The notes beneath the pieces were generated by a model. The model made no database searches. It worked only from the letters and a program-made list of their open reading frames with translations, and had not been told where the DNA came from. The position numbers and the translations under genes were made by a program. Below, in pieces: positions 19,795 to 29,008 of a stretch of 34,861 nt of DNA. The stretch is from a virus, in the IMG/VR virus record IMGVR_UViG_3300049847_000140, positions 1 to 34,861 of that record. One strand, given 5' to 3'. Numbering within the stretch: position 1 is the first letter of the stretch; each line of letters begins with the position of its first letter.

Positions 19795-22748
19795 TGGCTG
19801 AAGTTCATCTCATATCTACGTTGACAGGTGCGTATATCACTTTGTTCGAGAACGAATCTATTTCGCTCAATTGGAGATTTACGGATATATCGGACTTCGG
19901 TACAACGGGCGGATTTACTCGGACGTTTCGCATTCCATACGAACCGAACCAAGCCATATTCGATGCACTGTTCAATGTTAATGTTTCGCCCGCGATTAAT
20001 TATTTTCACGTCAAGATGCCTGCAGAACTTCGGGTTGATACGATTCCGATTGCAGTCGGCCATATCAGGGTGATGCGTGTTATTAAACAACTCGATCAAA
20101 TCAGCGATTTAGAAATAACGTTCTACGCTGAATCGCCGGATTTAAACAAGAGCATTGGCAACCTAAAACTAAAAGACATTGCAGCACTTGCCGACCTCGA
20201 TCACGAAGTATCACAAGATGCGGTCGTGAATACTACACAGCCATATCGCTACATCTTGACTGATCGCGGGTATAAGTGGAGTGAACTCGGTGAGGCCGGG
20301 ACAAGGCCGGTTACATCGAACTCACTCAGTCCGATCTACCCCGCTGAAATGACTCCATGTATATTGTGGTCATGGCTGTTCGATAAGATCATAACCGAAG
20401 CCGGATTCACTTATGACGCGACCGAACTCATGGCGATTCTTGACGGTTATGTCATGCCGTTTATCAACTCGAAGAATCTTCAATATGAAATTGCCGAACA
20501 AGAATATTTCTTTCGGGCTTCATTTCATAGCGATGTAATTAATCCCGCATCGAATTTATTTCTGACGGGATTAACCGAGGACTACGACAACAATGGTGAT
20601 CTTGCCTCGGATATTTACACCGCGCCTCATACGGGCGCGTTCACATTCAGAGTATATGCAACAGTCGATTCTGCCAACGGGCCGAGTAACAACAACTTCT
20701 ATCATATCGGACTATACGATCCAAATAACAACAGTCCGTACTATGCCGGTATGTATTGGTATCCGACTGTGATCGGTATTCAAAACTATTCCTATGATGC
20801 CACGATTCACATGAACGCGGGCGATCAGGTGCAGTTGAAGTTCTTCAAACAGTCTGCATTCAGTGGTGATCTCATCGGAAACTCTGCGGTGAACTATTCA
20901 ACCGGCACAGGTTGGGCATTAATCGGATTTACCGGCGCGCCTTATGGCGAAACGATTTCATTCGCACTCAATGCACCTGACATGTTGCAGATCGACTTCA
21001 TCAAAGACATAATCGGAATGCACAATCTCGCAGTAATTCCTGACCGACTTATTGCGAGCAAGATTCAGTTCGTACCGATGACATCTTATCTCACACTCGG
21101 TAACGCGCTTGATTGGACGGGTAAACTCGATATTTCAAAAGACATCATCATAGAACCCACTACGGATTTTCAACGCAGCCAACTGAGATGGACTTATCGT
21201 GAAGGGTCGGATGTTTGGAATAAACTCTACAAAGATGCGGGTCATATTTACGGTGACTACGTTGTTAAGGGTTATACAGTAACAGATACGGCAACAACGA
21301 ATGTATTTGCTCAAGGCGATACTTCAGTGCAGCTATTCACTTCGCCTACTCCATGTAATGCGATCAACGGAACGAATATCGTGATACCAAAATTTGTCAA
21401 CGAACAAGGTGATTTCGTTATACCCGGACCGCGTGCATTATTTCTTGCCGGCAATGCTGATGTAATGTTATACGATGACGATACAAGTACGGCTCAACTT
21501 ACATCGGTATATCTCGGCAATCACTATTCAAGCGTCAATGCTCAGGCCGATGATTTCGATTTAAACTTTGCACCCGAAGCACCACCGCAAGAGATCACCG
21601 CGAATCCATATAAGAATCTATTCAATCAATATTGGCGCGACTACATCAATGAGATTTACTCCGAGAATGCCAGAATCATGCGGGCATATTTCGCTCTCGA
21701 ATTAACCGATGTGTTGACCTTTACTTTTGGTGACAGAATTTATGTGAAGGATGCTTGGTGGAGAATCTTAGAAATAAGCGACTACAAAGTAGGAGAATCC
21801 GAAGTAACTCAGGTCACTTTGATTAAGATCATCGACCAATTTGAGGACTGCGAAATGTTCCCTGTCGGCACACTCGATAGCGGCATTGTTATATTCCACA
21901 ACGGAGCTGGAGAGGAAGTAATACCGACACAGTCCTGTTGTGAGCGTTACGGATATACATTCGGATTCAACGACAACTGCTATGCGTTTGGGGCTCGTAA
22001 TAGACCACAGACTAATGGATTTACGCAAGGTGTTCAAGGTGTTGGCGTATCAAGTAATTCTGGGCAATTAAACCGAGCCGCATGGATTATGACACTTGCT
22101 TCTAATCTCGATATGTCACCGGCAAATATCTACTCTTATATCGGTGGTATCGGAATCACAATAGCAGACGGCAATCCGCACTCCATAGCGGTCGGAGATC
22201 AACTAAGATCAGACGGTGCGCATGGTGGCGTGTCGATGTTTGGTCGTAATGTTTATACGAATCTGCCCGGACTGCATCTCGGTGGTGGTTGGACAACGAA
22301 TGACCGCAGCGATGCGATTGGATCGGCTCAGACCGGATCGTTTGTGATGTCAACCAAAGGCGGATTTACAACTTCATCGACCAAACTTGAATTATTGATC
22401 GAAGGCATATCGGGCAACAGAATAAACATTCCGAGCAAAACCGGAATCGCATGTGTTATCACTTTGAATCTTTGCAAATTGATTTCATCCAAGATTGATG
22501 AGAAGTGCGTATCTCAACACGTAGTTTATCTCGGCAAGGAAATTCGGGCCGGAGTTGAAACCGCATTCGCAACCGCAGTAAGTGACATCATTGTAGATAC
22601 ATCATTCGTTACGCCTGTGGTCGAGATCGATACCTCGACCGATGTTGATGAGCATCGAATAACAGTTAAGACAACGGGCTCAGGTCATCCGCACACCGAC
22701 TGCTATGTAGTCGCAACAATTCAATACACTCAGTTCCGACATGGATAA
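19794..22748 (+). CDS. Large baseplate or tail-tip protein, 984 aa
   Basis: The N-terminal ~150 residues (LISTLTGAYITLFENESISL, FTRTFRIPYEPNQAIFDALF) match the layout of large tail-tip proteins in Bacteroidota phages. A long beta-rich central region follows. The last ~280 residues start around a Cys-rich motif (QSCCERYGYTFGFNDNCYAF) and are rich in Gly and Ser, probably a host-contact domain. The nearby 54-aa membrane protein and tape-measure gene fit a tail-tip function. Adsorption or cell-wall penetration is likely; no lysin motif was seen. Confidence 0.7.
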   Translation: MAEVHLISTLTGAYITLFENESISLNWRFTDISDFGTTGGFTRTFRIPYEPNQAIFDALFNVNVSPAINYFHVKMPAELRVDTIPIAVGHIRVMRVIKQLDQISDLEITFYAESPDLNKSIGNLKLKDIAALADLDHEVSQDAVVNTTQPYRYILTDRGYKWSELGEAGTRPVTSNSLSPIYPAEMTPCILWSWLFDKIITEAGFTYDATELMAILDGYVMPFINSKNLQYEIAEQEYFFRASFHSDVINPASNLFLTGLTEDYDNNGDLASDIYTAPHTGAFTFRVYATVDSANGPSNNNFYHIGLYDPNNNSPYYAGMYWYPTVIGIQNYSYDATIHMNAGDQVQLKFFKQSAFSGDLIGNSAVNYSTGTGWALIGFTGAPYGETISFALNAPDMLQIDFIKDIIGMHNLAVIPDRLIASKIQFVPMTSYLTLGNALDWTGKLDISKDIIIEPTTDFQRSQLRWTYREGSDVWNKLYKDAGHIYGDYVVKGYTVTDTATTNVFAQGDTSVQLFTSPTPCNAINGTNIVIPKFVNEQGDFVIPGPRALFLAGNADVMLYDDDTSTAQLTSVYLGNHYSSVNAQADDFDLNFAPEAPPQEITANPYKNLFNQYWRDYINEIYSENARIMRAYFALELTDVLTFTFGDRIYVKDAWWRILEISDYKVGESEVTQVTLIKIIDQFEDCEMFPVGTLDSGIVIFHNGAGEEVIPTQSCCERYGYTFGFNDNCYAFGARNRPQTNGFTQGVQGVGVSSNSGQLNRAAWIMTLASNLDMSPANIYSYIGGIGITIADGNPHSIAVGDQLRSDGAHGGVSMFGRNVYTNLPGLHLGGGWTTNDRSDAIGSAQTGSFVMSTKGGFTTSSTKLELLIEGISGNRINIPSKTGIACVITLNLCKLISSKIDEKCVSQHVVYLGKEIRAGVETAFATAVSDIIVDTSFVTPVVEIDTSTDVDEHRITVKTTGSGHPHTDCYVVATIQYTQFRHG

Positions 22749-22905
22749 ACCGCCTATAAATACCGTACTGGCAATGATCCGCGAAGGGATTAAATGCCCA
22801 GATGAAGACTATGAACTCAAAGGATGGAGGCGATTCATGTACAAGTCGCTCAATATTGTCGTAATACTTTCACTCATTGCGCTTGCAATATATTTAATCA
22901 AATAA
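22741..22905 (+). CDS. Small membrane-anchored protein, 54 aa
   Basis: Begins MDKPPINTVLAMIREGIKCP, with one hydrophobic helix at the C-terminus (SLNIVVILSLIALAIYLIK). The ATG overlaps the end of the tail-tip gene by 8 nt, and the tape-measure ATG follows one base after its stop, so it is tightly coupled. Function unknown. Too short for many gene callers. Confidence 0.65.
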   Translation: MDKPPINTVLAMIREGIKCPDEDYELKGWRRFMYKSLNIVVILSLIALAIYLIK

Positions 22906-22906
22906 G

Positions 22907-24850
22907 ATGGCATCTAACACATCAAAATATGTAATCTCACTTGAAGTCGATAAGTCAGGCGCGGTGCAGAATATCGACAAGGTATCTGAGCAACTTGATA
23001 AAGCCACGAACTCAGCGGCTTCGATGCGTTCGGAGTTGAAGAAAATGCAACAGGAGTTGTCCAATCTCGATCAGGGTAGTAAGGAGTTCCAAGATTTGGC
23101 GAAGAAAGCGGGAGAACTCAAAGACAAGATGAACGATGCGGCTCAGGCAGTCAGGGCCAACGCGGGCAATGCCTTTGAATCGCTCACGAACAATTCGCGC
23201 AACTTAAAAGATTCCCTACTCAATCTCGATTTTGAAGGAGTAGCGGCATCGCTCAAAGGTGTTGCGGGTGCTGCGGGCGGAATTAAGTTCAGCGACTTGA
23301 CCAACGGATTAAAATCAGTCGGTCAGGGATTCGCGACACTTGGTAAGGCGTTACTTACTAACCCGCTTTTCTTAATCATTACGGGTATAACCTTACTCAT
23401 TGCCAACTTTGATAAACTCACGACTGCACTCGATGGAGTTACTGCGGCACAGGAAGAACAGGCAAAGGCAGCGCAAGAAAGTAGCGATGCGGCTAAGGCG
23501 CAATATGATTGGGTAAGTGCGAATGAGAACACTTTAAAACTTCAAGGCAAGTCCGAGCGCGAAATAGTTCAGCTCAAAAAAGATGCGCTGAAAGTTGCGA
23601 TCGAAGAACAGAAAGTCGCAATCGAAAGACAGCGTGTAATCTTGCAGACACAGGTTGAAGCGGCTGAACGCAATAAAAAGATTCTCACAGGTATTCTTGA
23701 CTTCTTATCACTTCCGCTCAAAGGAATATTGAAAACAGTCGACATGGTTGGGTCTGCACTCGGTCAAGATTTCGGACTTGCTGCGGGATTCGATAAACTG
23801 ACCGAATCAATCGCATCGGCTGTATTCGATCCCAAGGCGATGCAGGAAGAGGGCGAGAAAACTTTAGCCGAAGCAAAAAAGAATCTTGAACAACTCGAAA
23901 ACACACAAGCTGGATTCATATTAGCCGAACGTAAAGCGGCTCAGGACGCAGCGAAACAACGCGAAGCGGATCGACTGAAAGAACGTCAGGAACTTTCGAA
24001 ACAACTCGAAGCAGTCGCAGCGATTCAGAAGAAAATAAACGAGGAGATCCAAAAAGATCAGGGAGGTAAAAATTCGGTTCTGAGTAAATTGATTTCTGAA
24101 AGTGATGAGAAGTTTAAGATACTCGAAGATCAGGCAGCACTCGAAAAGGAATTACGCGACAAGACAATAGCAGATGAGATCGCAGCAGTTGACGCAAAGT
24201 ATATTGCCCTACGCGAAAAGGCACATGGCGATTCGGAACTGTTGAAACAACTCGCAATCGCTAATGCCGAAGCAGTCACAGAGATTGAAAACAAAGCCGC
24301 ACAAGATCGGGCAGCGAATGAACAAAAGGTGCTTGACGCGAAACTCTCACTTACCGCAGATGGATTGAGTGCTATCATTAACCTCACAAATTCATTCCAA
24401 GCCAAGAACGAAGCACAGGCGAAGAAACAATTCGAGATAAATAAAGGATTGAGTATTGCGGAAGCACTTATCTCTACATACAAATCAATCAATGCGATAT
24501 TCGCAAGTGCTGCGGCTAATCCTGCATCGGTTCTGTTTCCGGGTTATCCATTTATACAGGCCGGACTTGCTGCTGCTGCGGGTCTTGCTCAGGTGAATAA
24601 AATCAGGCAGACTAAATTCGGAAGTACTGGCGGTGGTGGTTCTGCTCCGTCATCGGGTAGTGGTGGAGGCGGTGCGGCTTCAACAGGTGGAGGTGGTGGT
24701 CAGAGTAGTGGCGCACCTGCATTCAATCCGGTCAACACTTCATTCATTAACGACAGACCGAAGCAAGCACCAAGAGCGTATGTGTTAGCAGGAGATGTAA
24801 TTAACCAAACCGAGGCACATCAAAAAGTTCAAGAACAGGCAAGACTATAA
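22907..24850 (+). CDS. Tape measure protein
   Basis: 647 aa. Long coiled-coil-rich N-terminus (DKVSEQLDKATNSAASMRSE onward), a hydrophobic segment ALLTNPLFLIITGITLLIAN around residues 145-165, another extended helical region rich in Ala, Glu and Lys (about 180-480), then hydrophobic ISLLSTYKSINAIFA-like and Ala-rich stretches near 525-565 and a Gly/Ser-rich tail (GGGGSAPSSGSGGGG). This is the standard tape-measure layout and sets tail length. At about 1.5 A per residue, a tail near 95-100 nm is expected. A hairpin follows at 24856-24881. Confidence 0.9.
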   Translation: MASNTSKYVISLEVDKSGAVQNIDKVSEQLDKATNSAASMRSELKKMQQELSNLDQGSKEFQDLAKKAGELKDKMNDAAQAVRANAGNAFESLTNNSRNLKDSLLNLDFEGVAASLKGVAGAAGGIKFSDLTNGLKSVGQGFATLGKALLTNPLFLIITGITLLIANFDKLTTALDGVTAAQEEQAKAAQESSDAAKAQYDWVSANENTLKLQGKSEREIVQLKKDALKVAIEEQKVAIERQRVILQTQVEAAERNKKILTGILDFLSLPLKGILKTVDMVGSALGQDFGLAAGFDKLTESIASAVFDPKAMQEEGEKTLAEAKKNLEQLENTQAGFILAERKAAQDAAKQREADRLKERQELSKQLEAVAAIQKKINEEIQKDQGGKNSVLSKLISESDEKFKILEDQAALEKELRDKTIADEIAAVDAKYIALREKAHGDSELLKQLAIANAEAVTEIENKAAQDRAANEQKVLDAKLSLTADGLSAIINLTNSFQAKNEAQAKKQFEINKGLSIAEALISTYKSINAIFASAAANPASVLFPGYPFIQAGLAAAAGLAQVNKIRQTKFGSTGGGGSAPSSGSGGGGAASTGGGGGQSSGAPAFNPVNTSFINDRPKQAPRAYVLAGDVINQTEAHQKVQEQARL

Positions 24851-24855
24851 AAGAA

Positions 24856-24881
24856 AATGGCCTCCACTTTTGAAGACCATT
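24856..24881 (+). terminator. Weak hairpin downstream of the tape measure gene
   Basis: AAATGG and CCATTT bracket the sequence between the tape-measure stop and the protease gene, with partial inner pairing. No good T-run follows. The rest of the 104-base gap is AT-rich and holds no gene that I can support. Confidence 0.3.
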
Positions 24882-24954
24882 TCACTAACAATTTGAACAC
24901 AAAAACAGAGAGATGAATAATGACCAATTACCGCAACAAATATAAACGAATAAA

Positions 24955-25536
24955 ATGAAAAAGAAAGTATTTGATGTAAGTATTGATGGCTCACTCGATC
25001 AGGGTGTATATGCAATATCATTTGTCGATTTTCCCGCGATACAGGAAGACTTTATGTTCTTCAATAAAATGCAGTTCCAAAAGATTGACGAGGAGCAACG
25101 CATGGTCTATGGCCCTGCACTTATCCCAAATAAATTAATCCTACGCGTTCATCCCGAAACGCAAGAGGAGTTCTATGTAAGATTCACTCGCGAAGTAATC
25201 CGAGACATTGCGCATCGGTACTTGAAACAGGGCCATCAATCCGACATGACCATCATGCACGAATCCGCAGTAGATGGATGCACAGTCGTTGAAGCTTGGC
25301 TCAAAGAATCTTCAATGGACAAGAGTGTTGCGCTTGGATTCAGCGACATGCCTGATGGCACTTGGTTCATTGGAACTCATGTTGAAGATGATGCAACATG
25401 GGAGCGAATCAAAGCGGGCGAGGTTCGTGGATTCAGCGTTGAATCATTCTTTGGACTTGATCCTGTGAAATTATCTCTGTCGATTGAAGAACAAATCTTG
25501 AAAGAACTCGAACAGCTACTTTCGGAAGGAGCGTAG
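24955..25536 (+). CDS. Prohead protease, XkdF type
   Basis: 193 aa. Begins MKKKVFDVSIDGSLDQGVYA and has the signature of XkdF-like phage serine proteases: VYGPALIPNKLILRV, FYVRFTREVIRDIAHRYL, MTIMHESAVDGCTVVEAWLK, and GTWFIGTHVEDDATWERIKA followed by GEVRGFSVESFF. The His in the TIMHE segment and the Ser of GFSVESFF sit where the catalytic residues are expected. The enzyme cleaves the scaffold during capsid maturation. Its 3' end overlaps the inverted glycosyltransferase-like gene by 21 nt, tail to tail, so an ancestral link to the scaffold gene may have been broken there. Confidence 0.85.
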   Translation: MKKKVFDVSIDGSLDQGVYAISFVDFPAIQEDFMFFNKMQFQKIDEEQRMVYGPALIPNKLILRVHPETQEEFYVRFTREVIRDIAHRYLKQGHQSDMTIMHESAVDGCTVVEAWLKESSMDKSVALGFSDMPDGTWFIGTHVEDDATWERIKAGEVRGFSVESFFGLDPVKLSLSIEEQILKELEQLLSEGA

Positions 25537-26343
25537 TAGGTCGCGTTCGTCATAGGACAAGAACCAAGTAGCTTCATCCGACTCGATCTCGGTGCATTTG
25601 TTTTCGAGTATGGAGTACGGCCAAATGTTTTTTTCCGTCTTGAAGTCAGTTAGATGGATTCTGCCGTCATCAACCGCATGTGGAACGAATCCATTTAGAA
25701 CAAGTTTGAGTTCGCTCGCGTTGTCAAGTCCGTTCCTGAGCGGCTTCGGCCATAGACCAGAATAAACAGGATCACCTTCACGTTTGGCGTAACTATATCC
25801 ACATAAATATTCAGCGACTGCGGGTATAACCGAAACGATTTGCCCGGTTTGATACGGTCGCAGTTCCCGACTGATCTTTACGGTCTGCGAATAGCATGTC
25901 TTAATAACTGCATTGCGCGAAATCATCCTGCCCGCACCAATCAATTTATCAATCTTATGCTTGTATCGGTGTTTCATCGCATTGCCCGTCCTGAGTTCAT
26001 AGTACCCGTTCGTCTTGAATCCGACATATTCATGACCGAGATTCATCGCGTCAATCAATAGAAATAGTCCGATGTCGCTGAGTGAATCATCATCGCCCAT
26101 AATTAGGAACGCATCAAACTTTTCCTCATGGTTTATCGCGGCTTCAAGTGTCTTATTCCATTTCTCACCTGTCTGAATATTATCCGAAGTGATCGCTGTA
26201 TGTCCTGCCGATTCTACAAGTTTCGCATCTATTCCATTCGAAACTCCCGCGAATACAGGCAATCCAAGTCTTTCGGCACAGGCGAGCATGATCTTACTCA
26301 CTCTTGGCCGCTCGTTCAAACACGTAACCATTACAATCTTCAT
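25516..26343 (-). CDS. Inverted glycosyltransferase-like gene in the head module
   Basis: 275 aa from the ATG at 26341-26343; the longer reading frame upstream contains the promoter. Begins MKIVMVTCLNERPRVSKIML, with AAINHEEKFDAFLIMGDDDS at about 90-110, a GT-A-type DDD motif after a hydrophobic strand, followed by MNLGHEYVGFKTNGYYELR. It resembles the gene at 11596-12300. It is opposite to all neighbouring head genes, has its own promoter, and overlaps the protease end by 21 nt, the mark of a moron gene. It could modify a surface sugar of host or phage. Confidence 0.75.
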   Translation of the reverse strand: MKIVMVTCLNERPRVSKIMLACAERLGLPVFAGVSNGIDAKLVESAGHTAITSDNIQTGEKWNKTLEAAINHEEKFDAFLIMGDDDSLSDIGLFLLIDAMNLGHEYVGFKTNGYYELRTGNAMKHRYKHKIDKLIGAGRMISRNAVIKTCYSQTVKISRELRPYQTGQIVSVIPAVAEYLCGYSYAKREGDPVYSGLWPKPLRNGLDNASELKLVLNGFVPHAVDDGRIHLTDFKTEKNIWPYSILENKCTEIESDEATWFLSYDERDLLRSFRK

Positions 26344-26347
26344 TTTG

Positions 26348-26355
26348 CAAAAGTA
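26348..26355 (-). promoter_or_regulatory. -7 promoter element of the inverted glycosyltransferase gene
   Basis: The minus strand reads TACTTTTG, a full TAnnTTTG match, then CAAA and ATG. The 4-nt spacing to the ATG equals that at 4610 and 13216, so this mRNA is probably leaderless. Confidence 0.55.
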
Positions 26356-26427
26356 TAAAATGTTTTTTACTAATGACGGATAAATAGACTTTTTGAAATA
26401 TGCCATTGGATTAATACCACATTTCAC

Positions 26428-27012
26428 ATGAGCATTTTGAAAGATAAAATAAACGCATTGCTTACAAAGCATGGCATCAAATTGTCTGTTGAATCACCAA
26501 TTGAACTCAAGGCAGAAGCACCACTCGCAGATGGCACAATCGTTTATACGACTGCTGCCGGATTTGAAGTCGGCGCAGATGTATTCACTAAGAACGATGC
26601 GGGCGATCCGATTGCATGTCCTGAAGGCGAGTACACAATGGCTGACGGCAGCACGATTGAAGTCGGTGCAGATGGTAAGATCATGGAAGTTGGAGCAGCC
26701 GAAGAAATACCGGCTGAAATGTCAACTGAGGAAGTCGGAGCAATAGTGGATTCACTTGCAACCCGAATCACCGAACTTGAACAGAAACTTTCAGCAGTTA
26801 CCAAAGAAAAGGACGCGGCCGAACTCAAACTTTCTGAAACACAAAAAGATTTGACCGCAGAGAAAACACTTCGCACCAAGTTTGAAAAGCAAGCAGCCGC
26901 AGTAAGTGTGACCGATCCAGTCGTTCCGATACAACTCAAAAAAGAAACCAAGCCGAATACCATGTCCGAATTTATGGACACTATTCGCGCCAAAGCAAAT
27001 CAAGTAAATTAA
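26428..27012 (+). CDS. Capsid scaffold protein
   Basis: 194 aa. It begins MSILKDKINALLTKHGIKLS, has a Gly/Ala-rich centre with DGTIVYTTAAGFEVGADVFT, followed by a long coiled coil (IVDSLATRITELEQKLSAVT, KEKDAAELKLSETQKDL) and a C-terminal basic tail (MSEFMDTIRAKANQVN). The coiled coil and position between protease and major capsid gene fit the scaffold. Its start is 85 bp from the divergent glycosyltransferase-like gene. Confidence 0.8.
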   Translation: MSILKDKINALLTKHGIKLSVESPIELKAEAPLADGTIVYTTAAGFEVGADVFTKNDAGDPIACPEGEYTMADGSTIEVGADGKIMEVGAAEEIPAEMSTEEVGAIVDSLATRITELEQKLSAVTKEKDAAELKLSETQKDLTAEKTLRTKFEKQAAAVSVTDPVVPIQLKKETKPNTMSEFMDTIRAKANQVN

Positions 27013-27031
27013 ATTTCATCTACAATAAACA

Positions 27032-27943
27032 ATGGCAACAACTCTATCACTTACGACCACTTATGCCGGTGAATTGGCGGGTGAAATCGTAGCAAAAGCA
27101 TTGCTTCAAAACGTGTCAATGAACTACGTTACTGTGAAGCAAAACGTACCGTACAAAACAGTCGCTCGCAAGATCGATGATACCGTAACGTTCGCAGCAG
27201 GTACATGTGACTTCACTCCGACCGGAACAGTTACATTGACCGAGCGAATCTTGACGCTTGAAGAATTTCAGGTGCAGCGTCAAATCTGTAAGAAAGACTT
27301 CTTCACAGATTGGTCAACAACCGACATCATGGCGGGTCGTGTGAACACACAGATTCAAGACGCTATCATCGAGCGTTTGACAGGTGGTATTGCTGCGAAC
27401 AATGAAACAATCATGTGGCAAGGTGTCAATGCGACAACAGGACAATATGATGGATTCGGAACGATCATCGATGCGAATGCGGGTTCTGACATCAATTTCG
27501 TTGCATCTCCTGTTGCGTTGACTGCGGCCAACATCGAGGCTAAAATGTGGCTACTCGTTGCAGCTTGTCCTGTTGCTGTTAAAGGCAGCGCGGAGAAACC
27601 AACGATCTACATGAATCAGACCTCATGGGAACTGTTCATGCAATCTCAATATGCACAGGGGAACGGTCAATACATGACAAGTGTTCCTGGTGTTGCTCCG
27701 AAATTCGCGGGTCTGTATGACATCGCGGTATGTCCGGGGATCGCGGCCAACACAATGTACATGACTCAGAAGTCTAACTTGTGGTTTGGTACATGGGTAT
27801 CAAACGACATGAACCAGGTCTTCATCTTGGATATGCAAGACAAAGACGGTTCACAAAACGTTCGTTACGGAGCGCGTTTCTACCTCGGAGCGCAGATCGC
27901 TGTAACTGCTGATGTTGCTGCTTACGGTCCGGGTCTGTCTTAA
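27032..27943 (+). CDS. Major capsid protein
   Basis: 303 aa, beginning MATTLSLTTTYAGELAGEIV, with the pattern of HK97-fold capsid proteins in this type of phage: an N-terminal arm, VPYKTVARKIDDTVTFAAG, EEFQVQRQICKKDFFTDW, then an Ala/Gly-rich domain and a C-terminal RYGARFYLGAQIAVTADVAA. It follows scaffold and protease as expected. A terminator-like hairpin (27962-27979) follows directly, which may set expression relative to the downstream tail tube. Confidence 0.85.
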   Translation: MATTLSLTTTYAGELAGEIVAKALLQNVSMNYVTVKQNVPYKTVARKIDDTVTFAAGTCDFTPTGTVTLTERILTLEEFQVQRQICKKDFFTDWSTTDIMAGRVNTQIQDAIIERLTGGIAANNETIMWQGVNATTGQYDGFGTIIDANAGSDINFVASPVALTAANIEAKMWLLVAACPVAVKGSAEKPTIYMNQTSWELFMQSQYAQGNGQYMTSVPGVAPKFAGLYDIAVCPGIAANTMYMTQKSNLWFGTWVSNDMNQVFILDMQDKDGSQNVRYGARFYLGAQIAVTADVAAYGPGLS

Positions 27944-27961
27944 TCAACTGAAATTAATAAC

Positions 27962-27979
27962 GGGCGGCTCAAACCGCCC
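27962..27979 (+). terminator. Hairpin after the capsid gene
   Basis: GGGCGG-CTCAAA-CCGCCC, a 6-bp GC stem followed by TTAATA. With little U-tract it is likely a partial terminator or RNA-stability hairpin. It shares the left arm GGGCGGCTC with the stronger terminator at 28584-28612. Confidence 0.6.
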
Positions 27980-27995
27980 TTAATACAATAACAAC

Positions 27996-28559
27996 ATGGC
28001 ATGTGTTTTAACACAAGGATTTAGTTCTGATTGTCTCGATGGACTTGGTGGGTCGAAAGAAATTCTGCTCTGCAATTGGTCAGACTTTCAATCAGGCATC
28101 ACCATTGATCCAACGACCGAAGAAATTGATACGCTACCTGCTGCGACTATTTTCAAATACGTTCCATTGAAGAACTCACTCGTTTGGACTGAAACACCAA
28201 CACCGAGCGCGGAGAATGGCACATTGTTTTATGCCGAATCAATCGTGTTCAGAATGGGTGCGTTGAGCGCGGCAAAGCGACTTGAGTTCAAGAAACTCGC
28301 AGCAGCTAAATTGATCGCATTCGTTCGACTTTACACCGCAGTCGGTACTGTCGACAAGATCGTTTGCGTTGGTCGTGAATCAGGTCTGTACCTGAGCGCT
28401 GGCAATTGGGGAAGTGGTGCGGCTCGCGGTGATTTTAGCGGATATGAGTTTACTCTGACAGCAGAAGAACCGATTCCGGCCAACTACCTCGAAGCCTATA
28501 CAGATGTGCCTTTTGACAACTTCCCTGACATAACGGTGTCACCGGGTTACGCTTCATAA
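27996..28559 (+). CDS. Major tail tube protein, probable
   Basis: 187 aa, beginning MACVLTQGFSSDCLDGLGGS and beta-rich with KEILLCNWSDFQSGITID, the N-terminal layout of tail tube proteins in Bacteroidota phages. It ends with a Pro/Asp-rich tail. It sits between hairpins on both sides, consistent with high and separately regulated expression of a major structural protein. The tube assignment is from position and general sequence type. Confidence 0.65.
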   Translation: MACVLTQGFSSDCLDGLGGSKEILLCNWSDFQSGITIDPTTEEIDTLPAATIFKYVPLKNSLVWTETPTPSAENGTLFYAESIVFRMGALSAAKRLEFKKLAAAKLIAFVRLYTAVGTVDKIVCVGRESGLYLSAGNWGSGAARGDFSGYEFTLTAEEPIPANYLEAYTDVPFDNFPDITVSPGYAS

Positions 28560-28583
28560 ATTTGGATTAGGTTAACTACTTTA

Positions 28584-28612
28584 AAAGGGCGGCTCGATTG
28601 CCGCCTTTTTTT
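28584..28612 (+). terminator. Rho-independent terminator
   Basis: AAAGGGCGGC then TCGATT then GCCGCCTTTTTTT: a strong GC stem followed by seven T residues, just after the tail tube gene. The next gene starts 6 bp later. Confidence 0.85.
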
Positions 28613-28617
28613 GTAAG

Positions 28618-29001
28618 ATGATAAATTTAATAGCAAATACTGCGGATCAAATTGTCTACCTCACACTCGATGAGGGCAGGCAATACTACGCGACCGCATT
28701 CACCGACTATCTGCTAATCCTAACTCGCGAAGAAAATTCCAATACAGGCGATACACTTGCTCAAATACCTACGATAGTATCTGAATCAGCAAGAGCGACT
28801 AAACTACTTTTAACAACGGTAGGATTAACTCAGACCGGACGATATAGATACGAAGTCTATGGGCAGAACTCCGACAGCAATCTTGATCCGACAGATGCGA
28901 GCGTTGTGGGTCAAGTTGAGATGGGTTTATGTATATTTACCGACAGTACAGTTTACTTTGAAGAACTCGATTTAACCATACCCGATGACATCACTAGCTA
29001 A
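28618..29001 (+). CDS. Virion protein, probable Ig-like or decoration protein
   Basis: 127 aa, beginning MINLIANTADQIVYLTLDEG and nearly all beta-strand (YYATAFTDYLLILTREENSN, LTQTGRYRYEVYGQNSDSN), resembling small virion proteins of Bacteroidota phages located before the portal. It could decorate capsid or tail. It starts immediately after a strong terminator, so it must be expressed by read-through or its own promoter. Confidence 0.6.
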   Translation: MINLIANTADQIVYLTLDEGRQYYATAFTDYLLILTREENSNTGDTLAQIPTIVSESARATKLLLTTVGLTQTGRYRYEVYGQNSDSNLDPTDASVVGQVEMGLCIFTDSTVYFEELDLTIPDDITS

Positions 29002-29008
29002 TTTCAAA

